A stretch of DNA of 35,039 nucleotides from Comamonadaceae bacterium (GTDB lineage: Bacteria; Pseudomonadota; Gammaproteobacteria; Burkholderiales; Burkholderiaceae_C): contig CANBQX010000003.1 in the NCBI GenBank assembly GCA_947371775.1, positions 1-35,039 of the forward strand. The letters run 5' to 3'. The notes below the pieces were generated by a model. That model searched no databases. It was given only the letters and a program-made list of their open reading frames with translations, and was not told where the DNA came from. Positions 11,032 through 20,784 of this stretch are shown here, piece by piece. A program made the position numbers and the translations under genes. How positions within the stretch are numbered: position 1 is the stretch's first letter; every line of letters starts with the position of its first letter.

Positions 11032-11499
11032 TTAAATAGTCCGGCCAAAAAAATCAGTTTCACCCTCCCCGTCCTCGGCCAGGATGTTGTGGGCAGCAAC
11101 CAAGGCCCGCCTGAACGCCCGCCACGAGGCGACACTGTGGGCGCCGCGCTCCACCCACAACCACTGGCGCTGCCCTTGCTGCATTTGCAGCTCAAGCAAG
11201 ACAAAAGATTGCAAATCTACGCACCAACGGACACTGCAGCTTTGTTGGCCCTGTGCCTGTTGCCAGATCCATCCCCGACCCGTCCAGGCCAGCAGTCCAA
11301 CGGGACTTGTCCACCAGCGCCGGGCGCAGTGGGCAAGAACCACCAAGGAGGTCAGCGTCAAACCGGCGAAGGCCGGAGGCGTAATGGCGCAATACACCGC
11401 GCCGAGGAGGCTTGCATAAACCCCGGTCCACGCCAACAGAAAACAAAGCTGCGACCTGCTTCGGCCCAAGGAGGCTTGCGCGGCGGGTGGCAGGTGCAT
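11032..11499 (-). CDS. YgfX/CptA-like small membrane protein (hypothetical)
   Basis: Two N-terminal hydrophobic segments followed by a Trp-rich soluble part, downstream of fabF. Family assignment is tentative. Confidence 0.6.
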   Translation of the reverse strand: MHLPPAAQASLGRSRSQLCFLLAWTGVYASLLGAVYCAITPPAFAGLTLTSLVVLAHCARRWWTSPVGLLAWTGRGWIWQQAQGQQSCSVRWCVDLQSFVLLELQMQQGQRQWLWVERGAHSVASWRAFRRALVAAHNILAEDGEGETDFFGRTI

Positions 11500-11543
11500 A
11501 CAAACTGCCTGAGGAAGCGTGAGCTGCGCGTCTCGCGCGGGGA

Positions 11544-12788
11544 TCAGGCCCGCTTGAAAACCAACGCGCCGTTGGTTCCGCCGAATCCGAAGTTGTTCTT
11601 CAATGCGTATTCCATCGGCAAGTCACGCGCGACGTTGGCACAGTAGTCCAAATCGCAATCGGGATCTTGGTTGAAGATGTTGATGGTCGGCGGGCTCTTT
11701 TGGTGGTGGAGCGCCAATACCGTGAACACCGATTCGATACCACCGGCACCACCGAGCAAGTGCCCGGTCATGGACTTGGTCGAGTTGACCACGACATTTT
11801 TGGCGTGATCGCCCAGCGCAGCCTTGATGGCATTGCTTTCGTTGGTGTCCCCCAACGGTGTAGACGTGCCGTGCGCGTTCAGGTAATTGATCTGGTCGGC
11901 ATTGATGCCGGCATTGCGCATGGCCGAGACCATCGCACGGCGGGGGCCGTCCAGGTTGGGTGCTGTCATATGACCCGCATCGGCGCTCATGCCAAAACCC
12001 GCGAGTTCGGCATAAATGCGGGCACCGCGCGCTTTGGCATGCTCGTACTCTTCCAACACCATGACGCCGCCACCCTCGCCCAAGACAAAACCGTCACGGT
12101 CTTTGTCCCAGGGGCGTGAAGCGGTTGCAGGGTCGTCGTTGCGGGTGCTCAATGCGCGCATCGCAGCAAAGCCGCCAACACCCAGCGGGGAAACCGTGGC
12201 CTCCGATCCACCGGCCACTACCACGTCGGCGTCGCCGTACTCAATGAGGCGCCCCGCCTGGCCTATGCAATGCAATCCGGTGGTGCAAGCGGTCGCTATC
12301 GCCAGGTTGGGGCCTTTGAAGCCATAACGAATGGATACGTGACCTGCGACCATGTTGATGATAGACGCCGGTACAAAAAACGGAGAAATCCGGCGCGGGC
12401 CGCGCGCGGCATATTCAATATGGGTGTTCTCGATCATTGGCAGTCCGCCGATGCCGGAACCAATGATGCAGGCAATGCGGGTGGCTTCTTCCTCGCCAAG
12501 CGCATCACCCGTTGGCAAGCCGGAGTCTTCCACCGCCTGGATAGCGGCTGCCATTCCGAAGTGGATGAAGCGGTCCATGGCCCGCGCTTCCTTGGCGCTG
12601 ATGTAGCGCTCCAAATCAAAATCGCGCACTTCTCCGGCAATTTTGCAGGCAAAAGCCGAGGTGTCAAAGGCAGTAATCAAGCCAATGCCGGACTGGCCTG
12701 CAAGCAGATTGGCCCACGCCTGCTCCACCGTATTGCCGACGGGACTGACACAACCCAAACCTGTAACGACGACGCGACGACGGGACAT
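11544..12788 (-). CDS. fabF: 3-oxoacyl-[ACP] synthase II
   Basis: [19 protein letters not shown], active-site [16 protein letters not shown] and [10 protein letters not shown] motifs. ATG at 12788 preferred over 12815. Confidence 0.96.
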   Translation of the reverse strand: MSRRRVVVTGLGCVSPVGNTVEQAWANLLAGQSGIGLITAFDTSAFACKIAGEVRDFDLERYISAKEARAMDRFIHFGMAAAIQAVEDSGLPTGDALGEEEATRIACIIGSGIGGLPMIENTHIEYAARGPRRISPFFVPASIINMVAGHVSIRYGFKGPNLAIATACTTGLHCIGQAGRLIEYGDADVVVAGGSEATVSPLGVGGFAAMRALSTRNDDPATASRPWDKDRDGFVLGEGGGVMVLEEYEHAKARGARIYAELAGFGMSADAGHMTAPNLDGPRRAMVSAMRNAGINADQINYLNAHGTSTPLGDTNESNAIKAALGDHAKNVVVNSTKSMTGHLLGGAGGIESVFTVLALHHQKSPPTINIFNQDPDCDLDYCANVARDLPMEYALKNNFGFGGTNGALVFKRA

Positions 12789-12891
12789 ATTCACCTGTAT
12801 GGAACTTTGCTGCAATGAAACGCTGCATCACTGCAGCTTTTACTCAAGCCCCGGCGGGCGGCATTGCATCCGGCAACCAGGGCCCCGTTCG

Positions 12892-12908
12892 GCCGCCAAG
12901 CTGGCGGC
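12892..12908 (-). other. Stable hairpin just downstream of the acpP stop
   Basis: GCCGCCA-agc-TGGCGGC, 7-bp perfect stem, no T tract. Confidence 0.55.
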
Positions 12909-12914
12909 TAGGCC

Positions 12915-13190
<276 letters not shown>

Positions 13191-13261
13191 TTACCAGCGC
13201 AAACACTCAGAATTTGCGCCAGCGGTCGAACGGACACATCGACCAAAGCTAAATGCATACT

Positions 13262-14008
13262 TTACATGTACATGCCGCCATTGACATGCAATTCCTGCCC
13301 AGTGACATAAGCCGCCTGGGGCGAGGCCAAGTACACCACCGCATGCGCAATATCGCTTGGTTTTCCCAAATGCCCCAGCGGAATTTGGCCCTGCAAGGCG
13401 GCTTTTTGCTCGGGGGCCAGTTCGGCCGTCATGTCCGTTTCAATAAAGCCGGGCGCCACGCAGTTGACGGTAATGTTGCGTGAACCTAGCTCGCGGGCCA
13501 AGGCGCGCGTCATGCCCGCGACACCGGCTTTCGCCGCGGCATAGTTGGCCTGGCCCGGGTTGCCCGAGGCGCCAACCACGGACGTGATGTTGATGATGCG
13601 GCCATAGCGCTGCTTCATCATGGTGCGCATGACCGCGCGGCTCATGCGAAAAACGCCTTTGAGGTTGGCATCGATCACGGCGTCCCAGTCCTCGTCTTTC
13701 ATGCGCATCGCCAGGTTGTCACGGGTAATACCGGCGTTGTTGACCAGCACCTGGAGTCCACCCCACTCTTTGACGACGCTGTCCACCAGGGCGTCAGTCG
13801 CTGCGCCGTCGGTCACGTTCAGCACGCGCCCGGCGCAACCCGGGAAATCGGCCAATGCCTGGGCCACCGATGTAGCCCCTGCCTCGGAGGTTGCCGTACC
13901 GATGACCCGCACTCCGCTGCGCGCCAATTCGAGTGCGATCGCTGCACCGATGCCACGGGATGCTCCGGTGACCAATGCCACCTGGCCTTCAAAAACAGTT
14001 TCTGTCAT
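13262..14008 (-). CDS. fabG: 3-oxoacyl-[ACP] reductase
   Basis: SDR motifs TGASRGIG, NNAG, YAAAKAG; fab gene context. Confidence 0.97.
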   Translation of the reverse strand: MTETVFEGQVALVTGASRGIGAAIALELARSGVRVIGTATSEAGATSVAQALADFPGCAGRVLNVTDGAATDALVDSVVKEWGGLQVLVNNAGITRDNLAMRMKDEDWDAVIDANLKGVFRMSRAVMRTMMKQRYGRIINITSVVGASGNPGQANYAAAKAGVAGMTRALARELGSRNITVNCVAPGFIETDMTAELAPEQKAALQGQIPLGHLGKPSDIAHAVVYLASPQAAYVTGQELHVNGGMYM

Positions 14009-14955
14009 ACCAGAACTCCTTCAACTTCGGCCAAGGTGGCCGGGTCGAAAACTGCGAGCCCCGTCAATTCCGGATCGATGCGCTTGACCATGCCAGCCAG
14101 CACTTTGCCGGGCCCACACTCCACCAAATGAGAAATTCCGCGTGCCTTGATGGCCTGTACCGTTTCCACCCAGCGCACTGGACCAAAGGCCTGGCGGTAC
14201 AAAGCGTCGCGCACACGTGCCAGATCGGACTCGACGGCCACGTCGATGTTATTGACCAGCGCGATTTCTGGACGCGAAAATTCGATCTCCGCCAAGCGCT
14301 GCTGCAATTTTTGCGCGGCAGGCAGCATCAAGGAGGAATGGAACGGGGCCGACACCGGCAGCAACAGCGCGCGCTTGGCGCCGTTGGCCTTGAGCACTTC
14401 ACACGCGCGGTCCACTGCCGCCTTGCTACCGGAAATCACGGTTTGAGAGGGGTCATTGAAGTTTGCCGCTTCCACCACTTCACGGGATCCAACGCCATAC
14501 TCTTTTGTCACCTCCTGGCACAGTGCCGCGATGCGTGCCGCGTCCATGCCCAAAATAGCGGCCATGGCGCCCACGCCCACAGGCACTGCTTCCTGCATGG
14601 CTTGGGCGCGAAGTCGCACCAAGGGGGTGGCCTGCGACAAGGTCAAGGCGCCAGCGGCGACCAGCGCGGCGTATTCCCCCAAAGAATGACCCGCGACCAC
14701 AACAGGTGCGACTCCCACTTCCGACATCCACACCCGGTATGCCGCCACCCCCGCCACCAGCATCACGGGTTGGGTATTGGTGGTGAGGGACAGGGTTTCT
14801 TTGGGGCCTTCGTGGATCAGCTTGGCCAGGTCTTCGCCCAGGGCGTCAGAGGCCTCCGTCAATGCGGCACGTACAACCGGGTGATCACCCCAGGCATCGA
14901 GCATGCCGACCGACTGAGAACCTTGTCCGGGAAAAATAAAAGCGAATGGTTTCAT
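14005..14955 (-). CDS. fabD: Malonyl-CoA:ACP transacylase
   Basis: FPGQGSQ and GHSLGEYAAL motifs. Confidence 0.97.
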   Translation of the reverse strand: MKPFAFIFPGQGSQSVGMLDAWGDHPVVRAALTEASDALGEDLAKLIHEGPKETLSLTTNTQPVMLVAGVAAYRVWMSEVGVAPVVVAGHSLGEYAALVAAGALTLSQATPLVRLRAQAMQEAVPVGVGAMAAILGMDAARIAALCQEVTKEYGVGSREVVEAANFNDPSQTVISGSKAAVDRACEVLKANGAKRALLLPVSAPFHSSLMLPAAQKLQQRLAEIEFSRPEIALVNNIDVAVESDLARVRDALYRQAFGPVRWVETVQAIKARGISHLVECGPGKVLAGMVKRIDPELTGLAVFDPATLAEVEGVLV

Positions 14956-14999
14956 AGCGTGTTGCGTAAAAGTGCAATCGTCTTGGCGGGCTACTTTGG

Positions 15000-15977
15000 C
15001 TAAAAATTAAGAAGCACTGCGCCCCAGGTAAAGCCACCGCCCACACCTTCAAGAAGCAGGGTTTGGCCAAGCTGAACCTTGCCGCTGCGCACACCAACGT
15101 CCAGCGCCAAGGGGATGGACGCGGCCGAGGTATTGCCATGCTCGCCCACGGTAACGATCACTTTGTCCATGGGCAGCTTGAGCTTTTTGGCCGTGCTTTG
15201 CATGATGCGGATATTGGCTTGGTGCGGAATGAGCCAATCGATATCGGCCTCGGTCTTGCCCGCTTTTTCGAGCACGGCACGCGCTGCGCTTTCCAGCACT
15301 CCCACGGCGAGTTTGAAGACCGCCTGTCCTTCCATCTTCAACAATGGGACGCCCGCAATCGCGCCGCCGCTCACATGGCCAGGAACGCACAATAAATCCA
15401 CATGTTTGCCATCCGCGTGCAGGTCGCTCGACAAGATGCCGGGAGTCTCAGAGGCTTCGAGCACCACGGCGCCCGCGCCATCGCCGAACAGCACACAGGT
15501 CCCGCGATCCTTGAAATCCAGAATACGGGAAAAAATCTCGGCGCCAATCACCAGCGCGCAGCGTGCGCTGCCGGCCTTGATCAATGCATCGGCCACAGTC
15601 AGCGCATACACGAACCCGCTGCACACGGCTTGCACGTCAAATGCTGCGCCGCCTGGCACGCCCAGCTTGCCCTGCAAGATGCAGGCCGTAGAGGGGAACA
15701 CCATGTCCGGTGTGGAGGTCGCGACGATGATCAGATCTACATCCTGCGCTGTACGACCCGCGGCTTGCAAGGCATTTTTCGCTGCCTCGAGCCCGAGATC
15801 GCTGCTGAAAACGCCCTCGGCGGCAAAATGCCGCGCGCCTATGCCGCTGCGCTCGACAATCCACTCATTGGAGGTTTCTATGCCCTTTGCTGCGAGCTGG
15901 CTGACCAGATCGGCATTGGTGACTTTATGGGGGGGAAGGTAACTTCCGGTGCCTGTGATGCGCGAATATCTGCTCAT
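15000..15977 (-). CDS. fabH: 3-oxoacyl-[ACP] synthase III
   Basis: [24 protein letters not shown] and GNTSAASIP motifs. Confidence 0.97.
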   Translation of the reverse strand: MSRYSRITGTGSYLPPHKVTNADLVSQLAAKGIETSNEWIVERSGIGARHFAAEGVFSSDLGLEAAKNALQAAGRTAQDVDLIIVATSTPDMVFPSTACILQGKLGVPGGAAFDVQAVCSGFVYALTVADALIKAGSARCALVIGAEIFSRILDFKDRGTCVLFGDGAGAVVLEASETPGILSSDLHADGKHVDLLCVPGHVSGGAIAGVPLLKMEGQAVFKLAVGVLESAARAVLEKAGKTEADIDWLIPHQANIRIMQSTAKKLKLPMDKVIVTVGEHGNTSAASIPLALDVGVRSGKVQLGQTLLLEGVGGGFTWGAVLLNF

Positions 15978-17023
15978 GAGAGGGAGGATGCGGCTTTGTC
16001 GGTATCGGTGTGCACACCTGCTAGGAGCGGGGCTGCGTGCGCGAGTCGCGTTTGTAAGCGTTCCAACAAGTGGTTATCGACGGCATCATACGCGCGCAGC
16101 AATGCGTTGGCGAAAGCCGCGGTATCGGCAGACCCATGGCTTTTGATAACCACGCCGCGCAAACCGAGCAGCGCGGCCCCATTGTGGCGCCCCGGATCAA
16201 TGCGGCGTTTCAAAGAAGAAAGCACCGGATAAGCGACAAGGGCTGCCAATTTAGTGAATATGTTTTTGGAAAAGTCGGCTTTCAAGAAGCCCACAATCAT
16301 GCTGGCCAAGCCTTCGCCCGACTTGAGCATGACGTTGCCCACAAAACCGTCGCAAACCACCAAATCCACGGTGCCTTTGAAGATATCGTTGCCTTCCACA
16401 TTGCCGAAAAAGTGCAGATCACCCGCATTGGCGGCGGCACGCATCAGGTCGCCCGCCGCTTTGATGGTTTCGTTGCCCTTGATGATTTCGGAGCCAATAT
16501 TGAGCAATCCCACGCTGGGCTGCGTCTTGTTGCTGGTGACCGACACCAGCGCAGAACCCATCACGGCAAATTGAAGCAACTGCAAAGCAGAGCAATCGAC
16601 ATTGGCACCCAGGTCCAGCACTGTCGTAGCACCGCCCAAAGCATTGGGAATCTGACCCGACAAAGCAGGACGCTCGATGCCGTCTAGGGTTTTGAGCACG
16701 TAACGGGCAATCGCCATCAAGGCGCCCGTGTTACCCGCCGACACAGCGGCCTGCGCCGCGCCCTCTTTGACCTGCTGCACGGCAACGCGCATGGACGAGT
16801 CTTTTTTCTTGCGCAGCGCTACTTCGAGCGGGTCGTCCATGGTGACGACTTCGCTGGCGGCCAACAACGTGGCTCTCGGATGAGAAAAACCGCGCAAGGC
16901 CTCCGGCAAGCCGACCAAAACCAGGGCTGCGTCTGGACGCGCGTCCAAAAATTGACGGCAGGCCGGCAAGGTGACCGACACGCCATGGTCGCCTCCCATG
17001 CAATCGACCGCGATGGTGATCAT
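15974..17023 (-). CDS. plsX: Phosphate acyltransferase PlsX
   Basis: [15 protein letters not shown]-terminus, [16 protein letters not shown] motif, position between rpmF and fabH. Confidence 0.97.
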   Translation of the reverse strand: MITIAVDCMGGDHGVSVTLPACRQFLDARPDAALVLVGLPEALRGFSHPRATLLAASEVVTMDDPLEVALRKKKDSSMRVAVQQVKEGAAQAAVSAGNTGALMAIARYVLKTLDGIERPALSGQIPNALGGATTVLDLGANVDCSALQLLQFAVMGSALVSVTSNKTQPSVGLLNIGSEIIKGNETIKAAGDLMRAAANAGDLHFFGNVEGNDIFKGTVDLVVCDGFVGNVMLKSGEGLASMIVGFLKADFSKNIFTKLAALVAYPVLSSLKRRIDPGRHNGAALLGLRGVVIKSHGSADTAAFANALLRAYDAVDNHLLERLQTRLAHAAPLLAGVHTDTDKAASSLS

Positions 17024-17070
17024 GCGAGAGTGGCTTGCGCCGGAGTTTTCAGGGGAAAAAGCACGCTCAG

Positions 17071-17116
17071 AAAAGAAAAAAGCCCGACGCTACACGGGAT
17101 GCAGCTTCGGGCTTTT
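17071..17116 (-). terminator. Intrinsic terminator or attenuator between rpmF and plsX
   Basis: On minus: AAAGCCCGA-AGCTGCATCCCGTGTAGCG-TCGGGCTTT + TTTCTTTT, with an inner GCTGCA/TGTAGC stem (one G-U pair). Confidence 0.8.
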
Positions 17117-17130
17117 CGCCTGTAAGCGAA

Positions 17131-17313
17131 TTAAGCTTCAGACTTGGTCTTGAGCACCTTGCGGCCACGGTAGAAACCGGTGGGGCTGATGTGGTGGCGC
17201 AGGTGGATTTCACCGGTGGTGGGTTCCACAGCGATGCCGGGGACGACCAATGCGTTGTGCGAGCGGTGCATGCCGCGCTTGGAAGGAGATTTCTTGTTTT
17301 GCTGAACTGCCAT
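17131..17313 (-). CDS. rpmF: 50S ribosomal protein L32
   Basis: [22 protein letters not shown]... L32 N-terminus; yceD-rpmF-plsX order; SD aggag. Confidence 0.97.
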   Translation of the reverse strand: MAVQQNKKSPSKRGMHRSHNALVVPGIAVEPTTGEIHLRHHISPTGFYRGRKVLKTKSEA

Positions 17314-17334
17314 GGTTGGCTCCTGGTCAAAATG

Positions 17335-17397
17335 TACCGCGCAAGGCGCGCCACAGTCGGTTGGTGAGAACGCACTGGCATTCTGGGCCGCGCGGTA
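17335..17397 (-). promoter_or_regulatory. Candidate structured rpmF leader
   Basis: Perfect 8-bp TACCGCGC/GCGCGGTA pair (17390-17397 with 17335-17342) enclosing 47 nt, just upstream of the rpmF SD. Confidence 0.5.
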
Positions 17398-17405
17398 AGC
17401 CTTAG

Positions 17406-17411
17406 ATTATA
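17406..17411 (-). promoter_or_regulatory. -10 element TATAAT upstream of rpmF
   Basis: Consensus TATAAT on minus in the context GGCTATAATCTAAGGCTT; -35 weak. Confidence 0.6.
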
Positions 17412-17457
17412 GCCCAAGGCGAGGCTGTCTGGCCAGCCTTGGTACGCCACCTTTGCG

Positions 17458-18000
17458 CTAGCCCTTCGGAAGCTTCAAGCCCACCAAGGCGGCAAACGGA
17501 TTGGGTTTGTCCTCGGCCTCTTGAAAATCAGCATCCGCCACCTGCAATTTCACTGCCTGGGGGCATACCTCGTGCTTGGGCGATGCGGGCAGTGCCATCA
17601 AAAGCTCGTCTTCCACCAGTTCCAGCAGGTCAAACTCAGCACTCAGCGCCAGCACGTCTTCTTCAGACTCTTCGTCCTCGAGCTCGGCTTGGGCCTCCGA
17701 GGCCACAAAGCGGAAGTCCCGCGCAAAAGTCACCTCCTGTTCCACCGGTGCCAAACATCGTTGACACACCAACGTGAGCCGGGTGCCGGCTGACAGTTGC
17801 AACCAAGGAGCCGACCCGCCCTCTGCCGCAGCACGCATCTCGCCATGGGCATGAAATTGCACCTGTGCAGCGGGGATGTCGGCCTGCTGAAAGTCTTGCA
17901 AGCGCTCGAAATGGGCGAGCGGCTCGGTGCCGTCCAGATTGGATTCGGATTTGGCGAAACTCAGGACAGAGAGTTTGCGCGGGTTCAAGGTCGGCTTCAT
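17458..18000 (-). CDS. yceD: YceD/DUF177 family protein
   Basis: CQRCLAPVEQEV and CPQ motifs, acidic central region, immediately upstream of rpmF. Confidence 0.92.
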   Translation of the reverse strand: MKPTLNPRKLSVLSFAKSESNLDGTEPLAHFERLQDFQQADIPAAQVQFHAHGEMRAAAEGGSAPWLQLSAGTRLTLVCQRCLAPVEQEVTFARDFRFVASEAQAELEDEESEEDVLALSAEFDLLELVEDELLMALPASPKHEVCPQAVKLQVADADFQEAEDKPNPFAALVGLKLPKG

Positions 18001-18025
18001 CGCGCCAGTGTAAGAGAATCACCGC

Positions 18026-18628
18026 ATGCAAAACCAACTTTCGCGCCCCCTGGTACTGGGCTCCAGCTCCGCCTACCGCCGCCAACTGCTGGAGCGCCTT
18101 GGACTTCCGTTTACCGTGCAATCTCCCGGCATCGATGAGACCCCGCTGCCAGGCGAGGCTCCCTCTGCCCTTGCCAGCCGCCTGGCCTTGGCCAAAGCGT
18201 ATGCGGTAGCGCAACAGTTCCCGGACAGCGTGGTGATTGGCTGCGACCAGGTAGCCGACCTCCACGGCGCAAGCCTGGGCAAGCCCGGCGACCATGCGCG
18301 CGCCACCGCACAGCTGCAAAGCATGCGTGGCCATACCGTGGTGTTTCAAACTGCCATGGCCGTGGTCTGCCGCGCCACCGGGTTTGAAAGCCAAACCCTG
18401 GTGCCGGTGGTTGTGAAGTACCGCCAGCTGTCGGACGCCGAGATTGACTACTACCTGCGCACCGAGCAGCCCTATGACTGTGCAGGCAGCGCCAAAAGCG
18501 AAGGCCTGGGCATCGCCTTGCTGGAAAGCATTGCCAACGACGACCCCACCGCCCTGGTCGGATTGCCATTGATCCGTCTGAGCGCCATGCTCCGCGCAGC
18601 GGGCGTGCCACTGTTGGGCGGCTTGTGA
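18026..18628 (+). CDS. maf: Maf-like nucleotide pyrophosphatase (YceF subgroup)
   Basis: LVLGSSSAYRRQLLERL, GCDQVADL and CAGSAKSEGLG motifs. Confidence 0.94.
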   Translation: MQNQLSRPLVLGSSSAYRRQLLERLGLPFTVQSPGIDETPLPGEAPSALASRLALAKAYAVAQQFPDSVVIGCDQVADLHGASLGKPGDHARATAQLQSMRGHTVVFQTAMAVVCRATGFESQTLVPVVVKYRQLSDAEIDYYLRTEQPYDCAGSAKSEGLGIALLESIANDDPTALVGLPLIRLSAMLRAAGVPLLGGL

Positions 18629-19386
18629 ACGCCGCCGGTCGCCTGTACCTGGTTCCGGCACCGCTGGATTTCGGCTGCGCGCTGCAAAGTCCCCTGCAAG
18701 AGTCCATGCCAATGGAGACATTGCGAGTCACGGCATCACTGCAATATTGGGTGTGTGAAAACGCGAAATCCACGCGGGCTTACCTCAAGCGCGTGGGCGA
18801 AGTCCTGCCCCTGGCAGCGCCCATTCAGGCCCAAACCTTGACCGAACTCCCCCGGGAGATCCATAAAAAGGGCGACCACCAAGGCAGCTTTGACGCCCGC
18901 CCCCTGCTGGCCACTGCCCTCCAGGGCCACGACGTGGGTCTGGTGAGTGAAGCGGGCATGCCCGCCGTGGCCGATCCCGGTTCCTCGGTGGTGCGCGCCG
19001 CCCACCTGCTGGGAATCCAAGTCGTACCGCTAGTCGGACCTGTGTCCTTGTTGCTGGCTTTGGCCGCCAGCGGCCTGAACGGACAGAACTTTGCATTTGT
19101 CGGGTATGTGCCCAGCCAGCCAGCGGAACGGGCCCTGCGCCTGAAAGCCCTGGAGAAACTGGCCCAGCAAACCCAGCAAACCCAGCTCTTTATTGAGACG
19201 CCCTACCGCAACCAGGCCTTGCTGGCAACTTTGCTGCAGACACTGCAAGCCAGCACGCGCCTTGCGACTTCCAGCGGCCTGACGCTACCCAGCGCCACAC
19301 ATTACAGCGGCGACATCAAGACGTGGAAGACCAAGGGCTGGGCGTTGGACAACGCCACGCCCACGGTGTTTGCGATTGGGGCTTAA
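18625..19386 (+). CDS. SAM-dependent methyltransferase, RsmI-like tetrapyrrole-methylase fold
   Basis: LYLVPAPL, SEAGMPAVADPGSSVVRAAH, VVPLVGPVSLLLALAASGL and ETPYRNQALL resemble RsmI motifs. GTG start overlaps the maf stop. Confidence 0.88.
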   Translation: MNAAGRLYLVPAPLDFGCALQSPLQESMPMETLRVTASLQYWVCENAKSTRAYLKRVGEVLPLAAPIQAQTLTELPREIHKKGDHQGSFDARPLLATALQGHDVGLVSEAGMPAVADPGSSVVRAAHLLGIQVVPLVGPVSLLLALAASGLNGQNFAFVGYVPSQPAERALRLKALEKLAQQTQQTQLFIETPYRNQALLATLLQTLQASTRLATSSGLTLPSATHYSGDIKTWKTKGWALDNATPTVFAIGA

Positions 19387-20399
19387 CGCAGCACGGGCGC
19401 GGTGTGCATGGCGCGCGCCATGGACTCGCCCATGGACGCGCCAAAGCGCTTGACCAGCCGTTCGGCCACATTTTCGCGGCGGGTGTAGTCCACGATGTCA
19501 GGCGCTTTGACGATTTCGCGCGCCACATAGTCCAGATTGCCCAGGTGGTCGGCCAAACCCATTTGGACCGCCTGGTCACCCGTCCAAAACAAACCGCTAA
19601 AGGTCTCTGGGGTTTCTTTCAAGCGATCGCCCCGCCCCGCTTTCACAGCGGCGATGAACTGCTGGTGAATTTGGTTCAGCATGGCCTGCGCAAACTCACG
19701 TTGCTTTTCGGTTTGCGGGCTGAACGGGTCCAGAAATCCTTTGTTTTGCCCGGCCGTCATGAGACGCCGCTCCACACCCAATTTTTCCATGAGCCCCGTG
19801 AAACCGAACCCGTCCATCAACACGCCAATGCTGCCCACCACACTGGCCTTGTCGACAAAAATTTGGTCGGCGGCCACAGCGATGTAATAAGCGGCTGAGG
19901 CGCAGGTTTCCTCCACCACCACGTAGACCGGCTTTTTGTGCAAAAGCTTCATGCGGTGAATTTCATCGTTAATGATGCCGGCCTGCACCGGACTACCGCC
20001 GGGCGAGTTGACGAGCAACACCACGGCCTGGGCACCATCGTCTTCAAATGCGCTGCGCATGGACGAGACGATCAGCTCGGCACTGGCTTCGCCACCGGAG
20101 GCAATCTCGCCTTTGATTTCGACGACGGCGGTGTGGGGATGGCTGGTGCCTGTGTTTTGCACACCGCCTTTGTCCACTCCCAACCACACCAGCGCGGCCA
20201 GGAACACGAGCCAGGCCAGCCGCATGCCGTACTTCCAGCGACGTGCGGTACGTTGCTCTTTGAGCGTCGCTTTCATCCATTCTTCGATCGCCGAACGCTC
20301 CCAGTGCACGCGCGGCGACTCCCCCTCAAGGTGGGGTGCGGGTGCTGCAGAAGCGGGCGCAGCGCCGTGGGGTTCGAGAGAGGGCTCTGAATCGTTCAT
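19383..20399 (-). CDS. sppA: S49 family signal-peptide peptidase (SppA/SohB-like), single catalytic domain
   Basis: N-terminal TM, LLVNSPGGSPVQAG, CASAAYYIA and KASVVGSIGVLMDGFG motifs. ATG at 20399 chosen. Confidence 0.92.
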   Translation of the reverse strand: MNDSEPSLEPHGAAPASAAPAPHLEGESPRVHWERSAIEEWMKATLKEQRTARRWKYGMRLAWLVFLAALVWLGVDKGGVQNTGTSHPHTAVVEIKGEIASGGEASAELIVSSMRSAFEDDGAQAVVLLVNSPGGSPVQAGIINDEIHRMKLLHKKPVYVVVEETCASAAYYIAVAADQIFVDKASVVGSIGVLMDGFGFTGLMEKLGVERRLMTAGQNKGFLDPFSPQTEKQREFAQAMLNQIHQQFIAAVKAGRGDRLKETPETFSGLFWTGDQAVQMGLADHLGNLDYVAREIVKAPDIVDYTRRENVAERLVKRFGASMGESMARAMHTAPVLR

Positions 20400-20400
20400 A

Positions 20401-20775
20401 TTAAAAAGCAATCGGCTGAAGTTGTGGGCCAGTATGCCAGTGCACCACGCCACCATCTTCACTCAGGTCAATTTTGACCAAGGCATGGCGACAGGGCCCT
20501 GCCATACAACGTCCGGTGGCGGGCTCGTACAGCGCGCCGTGGGTGGCACAAATAATCCAACGCCCACTGTCATCAAAAAATCGATTGGGCTGGTAATCCA
20601 TCTCCATCGCCACGTGGGCGCAGCGGTTCAGGTAAGCATGCACCTGACCTTCAAAGCGAATGACAAAGGCCCAACAGCTCAGGCCCTGGTAGACCACGTC
20701 AAAGGGCACGGCCAGGCCGCCATCGACCAAATCACCGGAGTTGCACAAGGCAATGCGTTGAAATGCAGTGTTCAC
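20401..20775 (-). CDS. Rieske [2Fe-2S] domain protein
   Basis: RCAH...CATHGALYEPATGRCMAGPC cluster-binding motifs in a 124-aa stand-alone domain. Confidence 0.9.
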   Translation of the reverse strand: MNTAFQRIALCNSGDLVDGGLAVPFDVVYQGLSCWAFVIRFEGQVHAYLNRCAHVAMEMDYQPNRFFDDSGRWIICATHGALYEPATGRCMAGPCRHALVKIDLSEDGGVVHWHTGPQLQPIAF

Positions 20776-20784
20776 CTTCAGACC

